Positions 36,591 to 48,740 of a stretch of 64,000 nucleotides of DNA are shown here, in pieces. How positions within the stretch are numbered: position 1 is the stretch's first letter; each line of letters starts with the position of its first letter. This stretch comes from Lycorma delicatula (Eukaryota; Arthropoda; Insecta; Hemiptera; Fulgoridae), in NCBI RefSeq assembly GCF_047948215.1, contig NC_134463.1:100666657-100730656 (forward strand). The letters run 5' to 3'. The translations under genes and the position numbers were made by a program. The notes beneath the pieces were generated by a model that was not told the origin of the DNA, did not search any database, and saw only the letters and a program-made list of their open reading frames with translations.

Positions 36591-37377
36591 GGGGGGTCAG
36601 AAGGTCAGAAATCGTTGGTTTCGGATAGATATTTGGGAATTTTGGTTCTATGGTAAAAACTATAGGAGATATGGAGGACAGGAGTTTGCCCGTGTAAAGT
36701 ATCGCAAACACTTAGCAAAATTTCTACTAGTACACAGTAAAACTTCTGAAAATTTTACAAATCCTTGTTTACTTGTATTTCAATGACGTTACAAACAAGC
36801 CAGAGCTTGTCGCTTGACTTGCAAAATTTGTCTCTGAACAACCGAAATTAATTAAATTAATTCCAATATCAAAAGTTTATCACTTGAATAATAATAAACA
36901 ATATTATCAGTGGATGCCAGTTACAATTTTCTATGCCATCCACTACAGATAAGCTACACCCGAATTGAAAACAACTCAAGGTACACCACTACTAACTCAC
37001 ACTAACCACTGCGACCAGCAGTCAACTATGAACCTTATTGCCAATAGCAATAAGGCTACTCAGATAAAAAATTCAATAAAAAGGTCAGTCTGCAACCAAA
37101 AATCATCAGATTATATTAAAACACTTCCGAAAATTTTCCACCGTCAATTCCCAATTCCAAAAATCAGATATAAAACCGTTGATCCGAAAAAAAAACAGTA
37201 TAAGACAGAGCGCACAACAATACGTCCGACCGCAACACAAGCTTCCACTCGACTCAGGAGTGGTTGACCTGAGAATGTACAAGACTACACTTCATTCACA
37301 TTCATACCCATCATCCTCATTCATCCTCTAAAGTAATACCTTACGGTAGTTTTAGAAGCTAAACATAAAATGAGAGA

Positions 37378-37510
37378 GAAAACTACCAAAGATCACCAGT
37401 ATCCACGATCTAGTCATCAAATCCATAAAAATGTTAAATAAATGCCTTTACAAGGATTTGAACCTTGGAACTTTCGACTTCAAAATCGGCTGATTTGGGG
37501 CTCTTAGTTT
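37378..37510 (-). mobile_element. Family-1 SINE head/body fragment
   Basis: The reverse complement gives AAATCAGCCGATTTTGAAGTC, the B-box region GGTTCAAATCCTTG and GATTTGATGACTAGATCGTG. The tail is missing. It faces the 3' end of the SINE that ends at 37370 and abuts the reverse transcriptase pseudogene. Confidence 0.75.
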
Positions 37511-37511
37511 C

Positions 37512-38270
37512 TGATGGATAATATTTCGACCGCATACAGGGCTTCCGCTGCTTTGATTACTCTGCTGTTGTGTTTGTATTTTTACATTCCAAGACAGAGA
37601 TTTTTTTACAGGTATTTTATTTTTGGTGAGTTGAATGGTTAATATAAGTTTCTAGGGCTCAATGCTCATTTCCATTGCCTTTTTCTCAAGAGCGATTCAG
37701 TTGATCTATTCTCCGAAATATTTAAATTCTTTGATTACTTCTATCTTTTGTTCACCAATTTTAAGGTGCCTTGGTGGGTTTTTGAAGTTTGGCACTGTTT
37801 TGGCCTTTTCGAAGAAAATTTTGAGACCTATTCCCGTTGCTTGTTTTTCAAATTGTTGAGTCTGTTTTTTGATTTCTTTTCATGTCTAAGGTAGTAGAGC
37901 CACGTCGTCTGAGAAGGCTAAACATTTGATTTTGATCCCTTTGTTTTTTGTTCCTAGTCTAGTCGGATTCCACTGTGGATCTTTTGATTCTATTCTCCAT
38001 TCTCTAGAAAAGAGGGCAGTTGAATAGTAGTGGAGAGAGGCCATCATCTCCTTTTCCTATGCCGATTTTCATCTCAAAAGAATCGGATAGTTCTATGAAT
38101 ATAACCTGCTGGTGATGGCTTGTTTAATTAGGTTTGCGGATTTGTTGTCTAGGTAGATTTCTTTTTTTATGGAGAAGAAGGAGTCTATTCAGTCGGTCTA
38201 TTGAGTCCTACGCTTTTTAGAAGTCGATGAAAGTAATTATCTACGGCTTTGCTCTCGATTTTTGGTATTT
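37512..38270 (-). pseudogene. Non-LTR reverse transcriptase relic, RTE/CR1-like
   Basis: Minus-strand translation in shifting frames gives reverse transcriptase blocks in order. IITFIDF-stop-KA-stop-DSIDR lies near 38195-38240 (block A). GIGKGDDGLSPLLFN lies near 38015-38070 (block B). LAFSDDVALLP near 37890-37920 is the catalytic block, with Ser where Ala is usual. KQATGIGLKIFFEKAKT lies near 37780-37850, IKEFKYFGE near 37715 and VIKAAEALYAVEILS near 37520-37555. Stops and frameshifts are numerous. Its left end meets a SINE fragment at 37510. The clade is uncertain between RTE and CR1-like groups. Confidence 0.8.
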
Positions 38271-39056
38271 TACTGTATTTGTAAGATGGGGTTAGATTGG
38301 AAAAATATCAAGTAAAGTGTTATGCTTTTGAATTTATTTATGTAAGAATGCGAAATATGAACACTAAAAACAGTTTAAAGAAATCTGGGTATGGAGGAAA
38401 TTGGAGACGATTACATGAATAAACAAAGTGAAAATGGATTAGTGTGGAAAGTGAAGGAGGGTAAAAGCTTAATTTTCACAAAAGAGGAGAGCTAAGTCGC
38501 TGGCTTGGAGATATGAAATAAGAATTGATTAAAATATTTCTAAAATTATCAATAGAAGGTGTAAAAAAAGAGAATCCGGAAAGGAGTAAAAATTTAAGAT
38601 GTTCTAAACAGAAATAAATGCAAACTATCAGAAACTGAAAATTTGAGGTGGAAATATAGGTTAACGGAAATTAATATTTTTCAAGAGTAGATAACTTCAG
38701 GGATGATAATGATGTATTTAACGATAATTCATTTCCATGAATTAAATAATTTTTAGTTTAATGAATTGAAAGAAAATTCACAACCATTATCCTACCGTTT
38801 TTAATATTAACGTAAAATGATCACGAAATTCAGGTAGTTTGTTTATATCTATTACGTAAAATTCACTGCAGCTTATTTTCTGTATACAAAATAAAATACT
38901 TGGCAAAGAAAAGGAAAAACTCATTCATTTTTTACTTTCTTAATGATTTTACAGCTGTAACAAACATTCGTATAAGACTTGAATTACAATCTGCATTAAT
39001 AACTTTGAAAATAATTTTTACCGCTGGACCGGGTGATAATCAGTTTTACGTTACTC
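38271..39056. other. Unassigned region
   Basis: A purine-rich stretch at 38330-38700 translates in all frames with many stops. It may be more of a decayed LINE but no motif confirms that. The rest is A+T-rich spacer. Confidence 0.4.
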
Positions 39057-39070
39057 TCTGAGCCTAATAC

Positions 39071-39675
39071 ATTTTGTTTTTTTTTTTACGTCGGAAGTGA
39101 GAAAATTTGCCTCAACCAAATGCCCAGCAGCCGGTACATACTGGGTGTGTGGGGTTTACTATAAATTGCCGTGGAATCCACTAAAAATCCACTCCCTCAC
39201 GCAACGTGATGCTGAATTACCGTCGATGGCATAACCTCAGCACCGCGCGGTACACATGCACACATCACATTCATACAAATATTTACGCATCACATTCACA
39301 CTCTATTTCAAAAAATATATATATATGCATTATACACATAACTCCTGGCATTAATGCCGTTCCCAGACGGCAAGGCCGCGTCCCCCGGGAGCCATCGATG
39401 ATGACAATGCAAGGGCACCCCCATCAACCGTCCCCGAGAGTTGGTGCCCCATCACTGCCTCACCCGACATCTTCACTGTCCTCCATGTGTTCTTCTTAAG
39501 ATAGCATCAACTGCATGATACCCACCGGTGAGTCCAAATCTTCCTGACGTTTCTCCTCCAGCCGCCTAGTCCACTCAAAAAACGTACGCCTTATAGAATC
39601 CATCGCACCGCTGTATTGGCAGCTATCCGTCTGTCGTCTACCAATGTTTCAGAAGTAGATCCGAAACGACCCGTG
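39071..39675 (-). mobile_element. 5'-truncated LINE with 14-bp target-site duplication
   Basis: The copy is bounded by TCTGAGCCTAATAC at 39057-39070 and 39676-39689. A T-run at about 39076-39087 is its poly(A) tail read in reverse, so the element lies on the minus strand. Its 5' portion holds the end of a coding frame (RRTFFEWTRRLEEKRQ, stop at 39496-39498), followed by about 420 bp of 3' UTR that includes CA-rich and TA-rich words. Only the C-terminal end of ORF2 remains. The composition is clearly more GC-rich than the target. Confidence 0.82.
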
Positions 39676-39689
39676 TCTGAGCCTAATAC

Positions 39690-40911
39690 TACCTTCATTT
39701 TAGTGGATAACGGCACGTGATTTGTTACAATATCATCACTTCAGCGGAAACCACTTCTTTACAAACCTGGTACGGAATGATTGTAATTCGTACAAACGAT
39801 TATGCCATTCTTCTACGTAAATATGTCCTCTTTTAGGCAATCGTTTGAGATATAATAACTAACGTTAACGCCAACAGCACAGTAAACAAAATTACCCATT
39901 ATTACGCTGATAAACTGATATTAATAAATTAAATGATAAATAAATATTTTACGCCCGCGTGGGTGATTTACAGCAGTAACTGTAAAAAAAAAATAACGTG
40001 GTACGAGTATATTTTCTTAGGAGCAACTATTCATGATAACAAACCTATACGTTGCCAGAATATTCTGTTATTACCTGACCGTTAGTACTTCTTCCTTGCC
40101 GAAGTTCTTAACATAAGAGTGAGCTACATTAAAAGATTTTTCTTTCTTATGCCACTTCGCTCGTGTAATAATAGTTATTTAATGAATTACTATATTTTTT
40201 AGTTCATCAAAATTATTTTTTTAAGTAAAATGTTTAATTAAAATTATTTGGATTATCCCTTCGGAACCCTCCCTTAACAAAATCGAAAAAACTGTCAATA
40301 AGCAGTTGAAATATTTAAAAACTTTTATTAAGCATTTCACGGCCTGAAGTCTATTATTTTTAAAAGAAGTCAAAGAAGGTTCTACGTTTAATATATTTTC
40401 AGGTTTTCGATGAAAAGTCTTCTTATTAATGAAATGATATTGCAAAAATGTTTAGGGATTTAAATAGGAACACCAACAATTAAAAAAAAATATTGAGTGT
40501 GTTCTCATAAAATGTATATTATTAAAAAACAATTAATTAAGCTTTAAAATCATCGGTAGAAATATTGTACAAGTATAATAATATAATGCAATATAACCAC
40601 ATACATACTCTACTTCCCTCCAGGAGATTTCGGATCATCCAAAAATACAACGATACTTTTTTACTTACACGGAAATTTTCAAATAAGATACATATATATA
40701 TCTTCGATAGTTTTTATGTAAAGAAAAGTTTCGTTCTAGTTGAATCTTTGTTGGTGAAAAACATTTGAAAATTTATTGTTCTTTAAGAAATTATAATTAC
40801 TGCTTTAAGAATGAAATTATAAATTTAAAGTGAATTTCTCAACAAAAAAAAAAAACGCTATGTAATTTATGTAAAGTTTTATTATGTTAATTTTATCAAA
40901 ATACGTTATCT
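39690..40911. other. A+T-rich spacer, nothing recognised
   Basis: The short frames at 40221-40445 (minus) and 40565-40768 (plus) have composition set by A+T content and no motif. Confidence 0.5.
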
Positions 40912-41480
40912 TTTACTTGCCCGCCTAGCGCTATAGCAGAGCTATAGCTTTAGAAGGGAAAGTATTGTAATCGGTCCGATTTGGGTATATGCGGTTTTCA
41001 CCGCATCTTTAGGTTTTGTCAACTAAGGAACCCAAAAAACCGGATGAAAATTTTCCGAATCCTTCTATGTACCTGTGTGTGTTCGGTCTTGCACTCATAT
41101 CTTTATAACTACTGAACCGATTTTGACCAGACTTTGTCAGATTATTTCTATATAAGAGCATCGATGGCAATAAATTTTCTATTTAAAATGTCAAGGGAGA
41201 AAGGCTGTACAGAAAGGTCATCTTCAATATCTCAAGATTTTGCCTAATTAAGGTCTTATTTTTCTTAGGGACATTTATAACACTTAAAAAATAATATTTA
41301 CAAAAAAAAAATATTTGTAAAATCACACCTTCATTTCAACAAATGATCTAAATAAAGTAGCGGCTAAGTGGATATACTGCCTCAATAGTACTCCCTTCTC
41401 ACCGCAAGGAGCGCTAGTATAGCAGTGACGTAAGGTTTTTGTAGTCGTCCGCTATGTTGTGACATCATAGGTGAACGGAA
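40912..41480 (+). repeat. Hairpin-headed interspersed repeat (type 1)
   Basis: It begins with an imperfect hairpin built on GCTATAGC-AGA-GCTATAGC inside ACTTGCCC..GGGAAAGT, then TATTGTAATCGGTCCGATTT and TGCGGTTTTCACCGCA (a second small stem). TCGGTCTTGCACTCATATC and ATAACTACTGAACCGATTTT follow. The order hairpin, TATTGTRATCG, then an ACCGATTTTGA-like phrase parallels the repeat at 60551. No coding capacity is seen. The right border is approximate. Confidence 0.55.
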
Positions 41481-42480
41481 AAATTAAATAAATAAATAAT
41501 ATTTAAAGTGGCCGCTATTACTGTCACACCCTCGCAAATGAAATACGGTATACGCACGAGCTTTAGTTAGAACCGTTGAATTAAATAAACAAAATTATTA
41601 CTTTTAAATAAAATGACAATTATTTTAAATTGTTTGTGTATGTGTGTTGTAAAGTCGTACATCAAAAATAGCCCCGTGATGAGAATGTTCTAGAACTGTG
41701 TTGTCAGCTTTTTTTATATATTTTATTACATACAAATAATTTAGATTACAATTCTTAAAAATAATGATTTTTTAACTCAATTTCTTAGAATTGTGATCTT
41801 GATAAAATCAAAATTATTTTATTATCTTATAGTTGTAAATAGTAAATTTTTGTACATCTTTAAATAAATAACTAAGTTTTCCAAAATTAAAACCATTTTG
41901 ATTTTTAACATTTAAAACGCTTGATATTACTGTATACCGATTTAGAAATGCTAATCCGAGTAACTTCAGATTTATGGACAAAAATCTATTAAAACACATA
42001 TCAGAATAATATCAATAATATTTAAGTGTATTACTGAAAAACGTATATACATGAAGAAAAAATTTTACTATAGGATTCGTATGCATTTTCTGTATAGTAC
42101 ATAATGAAGGTTGCAGATTACAATTTTCAAGCAAGTTCAATTTTTTGGGATACCAAGATTACAGGACAGATAACCTCTTAACTGTTTGTAGCGGTCGTAT
42201 CCAAAAACATTCGATTTTATCTACGTTTAGTTATTTCACCGTATTTAGCGCTTTAAAAATGTTGTTAATATCAAAATATTATACTGTATTGAAAAAGCTG
42301 ACAAAACGAGAATAAAATAAAAAGTTAATTTTAAGAATATGATAATCGGCCTTACAGTAAAAATAATAAATAGATGAATAAATAAATATATGAATAAAGG
42401 GAATTTAATTATAATTTAAGCTGTTTGGTGTATAAAGTACGAAATGTCTGCTCACATTTCATTATTATACAAAGAACAAA
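41481..42480. other. A+T-rich spacer, nothing recognised
   Basis: The minus frame at 41814-41999 has low complexity and no motif. Only scattered A/T runs are seen. Confidence 0.5.
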
Positions 42481-42800
42481 TTTCCGGGCCACGCGTTCAC
42501 GTTTTGTGTTCAGGTGAGTTAAGGGAGTACAGTGTAGCAGTGAGGCGGTGTTTTATTACTTAGCTCACCTCACCCCCTATAGTGAGGGTTGACAATGGAG
42601 GAAATGAGAGAGTCGAGTCGGATAGAAGCGGCAGAGAGGGGAAGCGCTATTGTTGCGCTATGTCGCATCAACGGCGGGAAATTTATGTGCGCTCACTCAG
42701 CGTCTTAGCGACGGCGTCGGGACGTTCAGAACTAGAAGGGGGGGTTAACGTCGGTGCGCTCGAAATGATTAACATATAGCGTGGCGGCGCGTTCATCTCT
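42481..42800. other. GC-rich island with a donor-like splice site
   Basis: This stretch is CpG-rich against a very A+T-rich background. CAGGTGAGT at about 42511-42519 matches a strong 5' splice site, and GCGACGGCGTCGGGACG near 42708 is the densest CpG part. A 65-codon plus frame (42582-42779) shows no recognisable domain. A 5' UTR exon or promoter of a host gene is possible but unproved. Confidence 0.3.
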
Positions 42801-43059
42801 GTCAAGGACGCTTTTGCAGATTAATTGCATACTACGGTGAATCAATCTCTACACTATACTTGCCTTCTTCTTCATCCACCGGTTCTACCGCTCTTCACCA
42901 TACATACCCATCCTCCGTGTATTTACTTGTTCATCCACTTATACCTACCTGTCAAGGTGGCAACACTGCAACAAGAAACAACGATCTTATGTACATTATT
43001 ATAACAGAAGACATCTTTGTTTATATATTACAAGCGCATATATATTCACCCACCCAACC

Positions 43060-43061
<2 letters not shown>

Positions 43062-43090
<29 letters not shown>
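43062..43090. repeat. (AC)n microsatellite
   Basis: An uninterrupted AC tract of about 29 bp. Confidence 0.97.
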
Positions 43091-43094
<4 letters not shown>

Positions 43095-44137
43095 CTAACA
43101 TGACTATCAAAATTAAAAAGAACCATTCTTTATTATTCATTTAACTACATAATAAATTCTTATACCTTTTCCTATCGCTTACATTTATTAAAATCATCTT
43201 ACCCATAAATTTCCTTAGCACCTCGACAAAAATTAGGTAAATGATATTAGAGATGTATAAATAATATCATCTACTTAAGATCAGTTGACGAACGATACAC
43301 AAAAAAAAAAAATACTCTGAAATACTTCCAATTTAATAACAATAATTTTTTAATGATGTTGTAACATTATCTGATTGATTTACATATAAAATTGACCAAG
43401 TTTAGCTTTTTAATTAATTTTCGATTCTATTATTATTGAAAGGTTGTAAGTATTGAATAAGGTCAGGATCTTTTGTTTACCTGTTTTTCAATTTTGTAGC
43501 AGATGAAAATGCAATATTAATGATGACCCTTCCATTGATTATTTACAAAACATCAATAATAGGGAGAAAGATTGTTTGAAAAAGTAAGAACACAATAAAT
43601 TAAAACACTGTTTGTGGCGGTCTGTTTGGATATAAACCAGTTTACATCCAAATGGATACGCGGTTTACATACGAGCAAATACACGCACATATATGTGACA
43701 ATGTTTCCTGGGTAAAATACTAAGTATATTAGTATTACCACATCGAAGATCATGTACGCAAAGATGACCACGGCCCATTCAGTTCTTCTAACCCGTATTT
43801 CACTTTTCAATAGAATCACCGTAATAAAACAAATTTCTGGATATTACGTGTAGTAACTTTATATTATATAACTTAAACAAAATTTCAGATCTTTTATATA
43901 TATATACAGATCGCGTACGGAATGAATAGATTTATCTAAATTAAAAATCGAAATTGCTCAATAATTTGATTTGAAGAGTTAAGGAATTACTTTTTCGCCT
44001 TAGAAAACTTTGAAGTGTACAAAGTGATACTTTTAAAATTGATAAGTATTAGAATATACGATGATAAATAATAATAATTTTAAAAAATCGAATGGTTTAT
44101 ATAAATAATAAAATAATTGATAATGAATTAAAATTAA
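43091..44137. other. A+T-rich spacer, nothing recognised
   Basis: The 88-codon minus frame at 43553-43819 (hydrophobic, with a VVILIYLVFY stretch) could encode one membrane segment but has no family signature. It is treated as chance. Confidence 0.45.
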
Positions 44138-44152
44138 TTAATTAAAATTAAA

Positions 44153-44371
44153 AGAAGAGACAGACTTATAGGCCACATACTAAGGCATCCTGGAATAGTC
44201 GCTTTAATATTGGAAGGACAGGTAGAAGGGAAAAATTGTGTAGGCAGGTTACGTTTGGAATATGTAAAACAAATTGTTAGGGATGTAGGATGTAGAGGGT
44301 ATACTGAAATGAAACGACTAGCACTAGATAGGGAATCTTGGAGAGCTGCATCAAACCAGTCAAATGACTGA
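44153..44371 (+). pseudogene. LINE ORF2 C-terminal fragment
   Basis: A 72-codon open frame ending in TGA at 44369-44371 encodes RLIGHILRHPG, LILEGQVEGK, GRLRLEYVKQIV, EMKRLALDRESWR and ASNQSND. This is the characteristic end of many insect non-LTR ORF2 proteins (hairpin/thumb region after the reverse transcriptase). An A-rich tail AAAACAAAAAAAA follows directly, so the 3' end is complete and the copy is strongly 5'-truncated. The frame itself has no stop or frameshift, suggesting a fairly young insertion. The exact clade is not determined. Confidence 0.8.
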
Positions 44372-44383
44372 AAACAAAAAAAA

Positions 44384-46484
44384 TTGAATTAAACAAATAG
44401 TTTAAACGAAAAAATAAAAATTAATATTATAAAATATGAAATAAACCTTTTTTCTATCCAGACTATATACAGTGAACGTTTTCATTACAATTACTGATTT
44501 ATTATCTAACAATCTAAATAATAAAAATTTTCATTTTTTTAAATATTTTTTAACCTACTTTTTAAAATTTTATTCCAATTAATAAAATACGTATGGCTCA
44601 ATCTGTGAATTAGCACTTAGAAAAGTATAAAACCAGTTACTATTAAAAAGTACGAATTTGCAATCAGCAGAGCAATTTAAAATAAATAAATAAAATTCAG
44701 TACGTAAAATTGGTTAATATTAAAGCTTCAGTGAAGTAGAACAAATACATTTAAACCAAAATAAGTTATAATTCATCAAATATATTTATTCAGTTTTGCA
44801 TAATATTAAGGTTTGCGTTAAGATTTCAGTTAAATGATTTACATTTCTTTCTTTGTGTATAAAAAAATAAGGTAATTCTCAAACTGACCTGAATGTGTAT
44901 TCTTTAAGTTTATTCCAACCTTGGTTTTATTGAGTGAACTGATTTCTATTATTCTTTTTTTTTACTGTGTACAGGAAGAGCGTGCAGCTCGTTTTAATGA
45001 AAGATTACAAACATGATAGGCAAATTTTTTTTTATTGTCGATATCGTTATATTGTTTGAAATTTGTTTTTAAACGCGTAATATCACTTTTACAATCAAAT
45101 TGTTTCCATAAGATATTTTGAGAAACTGGGTGAAAACATTAAATAAAAGGTTATTACGTATTTCAAAAAGTACACTCTGAATCGCCTAATCCAGTGATGA
45201 AACCAAACCTTCCACAACTATCCTTTGTCTAAGCTGAACACAGAATCAAAGAGGGTCCATCTAATTTAGTGTTCTTATAGACTAACTTAAATTTTCTTTC
45301 GTAAAGTTAATGGCGTGAACACACTCCCCAAAAATGTAACTTAAAATTTATAAACTTATATGAATTTTTTAAGTCTACCGATTTAAAATTGTTATTTACA
45401 GGTTGTACTACATTTAAATATAAGATGCAATTAATTTTTTTCCATTAATTTGATTCTGCATTTTTTTTTTTTTTAATTATGAAACCGTTTTGATTCCAGT
45501 ATTAGTCTCATCTTAAACTTTTTGAAAAGTCCTACTACATTAAGCGATAGAGAATTCGTTAAAAAATAAATTAGATACGATATTAAGCTGTAGAGAAATA
45601 GTTAGAGACGCATACGATAAGAAATGATGAGGAGAAGGAGCGTTAGAAAGAGAGAAAGTACGAGTCGAGCGGAGGAGGATGGGAAATGATATTAAGAGAC
45701 CACCCTTATGTAGTCTTGTAGAGCTCATGTACAAGACTCAATTAAACGGTTCACTTAACCATACTGGTTCACAATTACGAGCATTAAATGCTATTGACGT
45801 AATAGCCTCATCTTGTGCTTGCGGTGGCCTCAGTAATCAATTAACTACAAGAGCCACACAGACTAGTGAACAACTCGTGCTTCCTAACTTCTGGTATTTT
45901 ATTTAATGATATATTTTAATACAATAAACACACTTATTTATCTAAAATAATTTATTCCTACGTTATATCAAAAACCAACTTATTTTTTCTTCATACTCTT
46001 TTGAAGGAATTTATTTCTTATTTTAACCGACCCGCAAGATTTATTTTATTACATTTTTCCTTTTGTTCAGTCCTAAAAGGATAAACGACTCAACCGATTT
46101 TCATTAAAAACCCCAAAGCATTATTTTTAATCCTGGAAATAACATCTAGTATAGAAAGCAACAATAATTTAAATTTATACTCGTACAATAAAATAATGAT
46201 TCCTTTACTCAAAGAAAATATACCGCGCACAATTTGAAATATCTTTATCAGCATCCTATCGTTAATGATCGACATTTCATCCATTAACATTGGTATCATG
46301 GAGTTCGTTAGAACTTCGTTGATAAAAAACGACAAAGTCAACGAACTACGTTTACAGTTCTAAATATGACCTAACGTAACAGTGAAATGAAAATGGGGAA
46401 AAAGTAATAAGCGTGAAAACATTCAGTAGTAAAGAATACTTTAAAACGATTTCTCGAATTTTGTTAGACAACGTTTTTTTTCCA
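44384..46484. other. Unassigned A+T-rich region
   Basis: The only stretch with balanced composition is 45600-45900, where a 75-codon plus frame (45679-45906) includes NAIDVIASSCACGGLSNQL. It has no recognised domain, no poly(A) signal logic and no splice context, so no gene is called. Confidence 0.4.
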
Positions 46485-46515
46485 TTTGATGATTCGCGGG
46501 ACTCGAATCATCAAA
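46485..46515. repeat. Perfect hairpin, 12-bp arms
   Basis: TTTGATGATTCG at 46485-46496 pairs exactly with 46504-46515, with loop CGGGACT. The outer ACGTTT (46471) and AAACGT (46513) also pair in part. Confidence 0.85.
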
Positions 46516-46649
46516 CGTCATTTTATTCATTTTTTAATGTACTTTTACGAATGGCGCCACTAGATAGCAGTACTTGATAGTACTTGGTAGCGTTCAGAAA
46601 TTTATAATGTACTTGAAATAATCAAATTTAAAAGAAAATACGCTACGCT

Positions 46650-46706
46650 TAATAGTAAATGCTACTATTTACTATTACTATTATATAATACTATTACTAT
46701 TTACTA
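46650..46706. repeat. Imperfect TACTAT repeat tract
   Basis: Repeated TACTATT/ACTATTAC words form a cryptic microsatellite. Confidence 0.7.
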
Positions 46707-47194
46707 AGATGAACGATTTTTTTTTTAATTCCCACCACCTTAAAAAAAATAAAAGTATTAGTTTACAAGAGATTATACTAGTTTTATTAAAAAAATAATA
46801 AATAAAACAGAAATAAATTCGATTTATAAAAGCTGTTTTAACTTAGTCAGGTCTAAGTTTTATTTTAACATTAGTATTCGTTGTAATAATATCCCTTAAT
46901 GAAAGATATTTTATCACTTTCATAAATGGTGTGCGACGGATGATATTGCTGTAAATTATAAATATCAGACCTCTTGCTTTTGGATGTCTGAAGGCAAATG
47001 GTGACGAAATGTCGCTACAAATGTAATTCACGAAAAAAAGTTAAATATTTAACATGATAAACATAGATCTTGCTTCTTATCAATGTAATTTTCGAAATGA
47101 ATGTAATTTTTCATAACATTGTTATAAATAGTGTTTGGTTTTTCGAATATGGTACCATTTCTTATAATAACTATTACATATAATTTTAAAATAG

Positions 47195-47250
47195 CTTACC
47201 AAATTCTAATTTGATTTCTTCGAGCGCTTTCAGATATTCCGCCCTCTTCA
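47195..47250 (-). repeat. Copy of a repeat also present inverted at 50478-50535
   Basis: Its reverse complement carries CTGAAAGCGCTCGAAGAAAT then CAAATTAGAATTTGGTAAGCT. The plus strand at 50490-50535 carries CCGAAAGTGCACGAGGAAAT then CAAATTGGAATTTGGTAAGCT. Both are followed by an AAAATTATAT.TAATA stretch. The two copies bracket the Helitron and Penelope-like region. It may be part of a Penelope-like element, but no coding motif proves this. Confidence 0.55.
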
Positions 47251-47854
47251 AGAGGATAATTATGACTAACATAAAACTATAATTTGGCACAATTAAATTA
47301 TATATATATATATATCTTTATATATATATTTCTTGTATGCGTGTGTATGAAAGTGAACTCCTCCTAAACGGCTGGACTGATTTTGATGAAATTTTGTGTG
47401 TGTGTTCAAGGGGATTCAATAATGATTTAGATTTACAATTTGGTCCACTGGAAAATGTTTTTTTAGTTATTTTTTTATTTATAAGTAGTTGTTGATTTTG
47501 GAATGTTTTACATCGGATCCGGCAGACTGCACTACCATCGCAGTATCGAATATTCATAATATTCTATTTTAATTTTAGTTTGTCCCGACAGTTGGTGCTG
47601 CGATCAAATTGACAAAAATATTTCGTAATTTTGTGTTATTATTGTGTTACAAAAAATCGCGAGAAAACAGTTTTTTAATAAATAAGAGGTTAATAATTCA
47701 GATGGAAATGTAAACAAAGGAAAACCAATCAGATCAATCCAAGATGGTCGCTGTCAAACACAACGACCATTCACAAAGAGCCCGTATGGCCGTTGCCAAT
47801 GTAAACAAAATCACAACTGATTAAGTAACAAGTAGGCAGCACTGCGAACGCGTT

Positions 47855-48740
47855 TAGAATTGTGCGCGTATTGAGAAATATTATATTATTATTTATTGAA
47901 ATAACGTTTTAAAGTGTAATTAAAAAATATACATTGTGCAAATTTGTAAGGTACAGTATTGAAGTGAAAATGTTTTTTTAATTTATTTATGTGTTGTTGA
48001 TCTTGGGATGGTTAAGGTTCACAATTGGGTCCGGTAGGCAGAGCTGCGATCGCGTTTTAGAAGTTTTTTTTTTAATTTTTGGTTTATCAGTCAAACCCGG
48101 TAGTTGGTGCAGCGATCGATTTCTAGGATTTTTTTTTTATTTTGTTGCTTTTAAGCATATCAGTTACTTTCGTCGTAGCTTAGTGTTGTTCTTACATTAA
48201 AATTCGTATTTAGAGAATAGTTTGAATTAAATCCGATAGGTAGTGCTGTTCTGACAATTGGATTTATTTACATTCTGAATTTTATAAAGTTAAAGGTGAC
48301 ATTTTATAAGGTTCCGTAATGTTTTGTAAGTTTCTTAATGTTCAGTATTAATTGTAATGATTTTGCAGCCATAACACTTTTCGTTACAAAATTATTTTCC
48401 ACCGAATACTATGATTAGAGAGTGGTGTGAATTAAATCCGATAGGTAGTGTTGTTGTTTTGCCATTTAGATTTATTTACATTCTGATTTTTATAAAGTGA
48501 AAGGATAAATTTTATTAAACTGCTAATGTTCAGTTTTTTAAGGTTTTATGAAACTTTCAATTGTTGTCATTTAATCTGTATGTATACTCAGATCTAGCAA
48601 TAGCGAAGCATTGCCGAGTCTGCTAGAATTGCGCGCTTATTGAGAATATTATATTATATTATCATTTATTGAAATAACGTTTTAAAGTTTAATTAAAAAA
48701 TGTACATTGTGCGAATTTGTAAGGTGCAGTATTGAAGTGA
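47855..48740 (+). repeat. Internal direct duplications within the Helitron
   Basis: About 115 bp at 47855-47970 (GAATTGTGCGCGTATTGAGA to GTATTGAAGTGA) recurs at 48626-48740. About 90 bp at 48205-48295 (GAATTAAATCCGATAGGTAG to TTATAAAG) recurs at 48425-48510. Both are diverged, so the duplication is not recent. Confidence 0.8.
48597..48626 (+). mobile_element. Second Helitron-like 3' terminus
   Basis: GCAAT-AGCGAAGC-ATTGC (48597-48614) forms a short stem, followed by CGAGTCTGCTAG ending at 48626. Hairpin then CTAG is the Helitron 3' signature. It may be the end of an older or nested Helitron within the larger one. The next base is A instead of the usual T. Confidence 0.45.

Larger units (their letters stand above)
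34494..37253 (-). mobile_element. R1-like non-LTR retrotransposon with target-site duplication
   Basis: The element is flanked by the 17-bp duplication TCAGGAGTGGTTGACCT (34477-34493 and 37254-37270). It reads on the minus strand, with its poly(A) end seen as a T-run from 34494 and its 5' end at 37253. From 5' to 3' it holds about 660 bp of probable 5' UTR (36600-37253), a five-copy minisatellite, a fused coding region (36443-34938) and a GC-rich 3' UTR (34494-34937) with a strong hairpin. At 2.76 kb it is about half or less of the usual length for this clade because a central part (rest of ORF1, endonuclease and N-terminal reverse transcriptase) is absent. Confidence 0.85.
34303..37370 (+). 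mobile_element. Family-1 SINE split by a LINE insertion (34303-34493 and 37271-37370)
   Basis: The 5' half at 34303-34493 runs from the head (TTCTAGTGGTTAACTCG, B-box region GCTTCAAATCC) through the ACGGATTTGAATACTAGATC body. The 3' half resumes at 37271 with GAGAATGTACAAGACTACAC and ends in the CATCCTC and AAGCTAAAC tail. The two halves join perfectly once the intervening LINE and one copy of its 17-bp duplication are removed. This dates the LINE as younger than the SINE. Confidence 0.88.

Noticed and set aside
36256..36786. 176-codon plus-strand frame with CMCPNPGSK repeats
   Set aside because: It is the opposite-strand reading of the retrotransposon minisatellite; no start context or domain.
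36965..37267. 100-codon plus frame, Thr/Lys/Gln-rich
   Set aside because: It runs from the LINE 5' region across the target-site duplication and opposes the element's own strand.
45679..45906. 75-codon plus frame with balanced composition
   Set aside because: No homology signature, splice context or neighbours supporting a gene.
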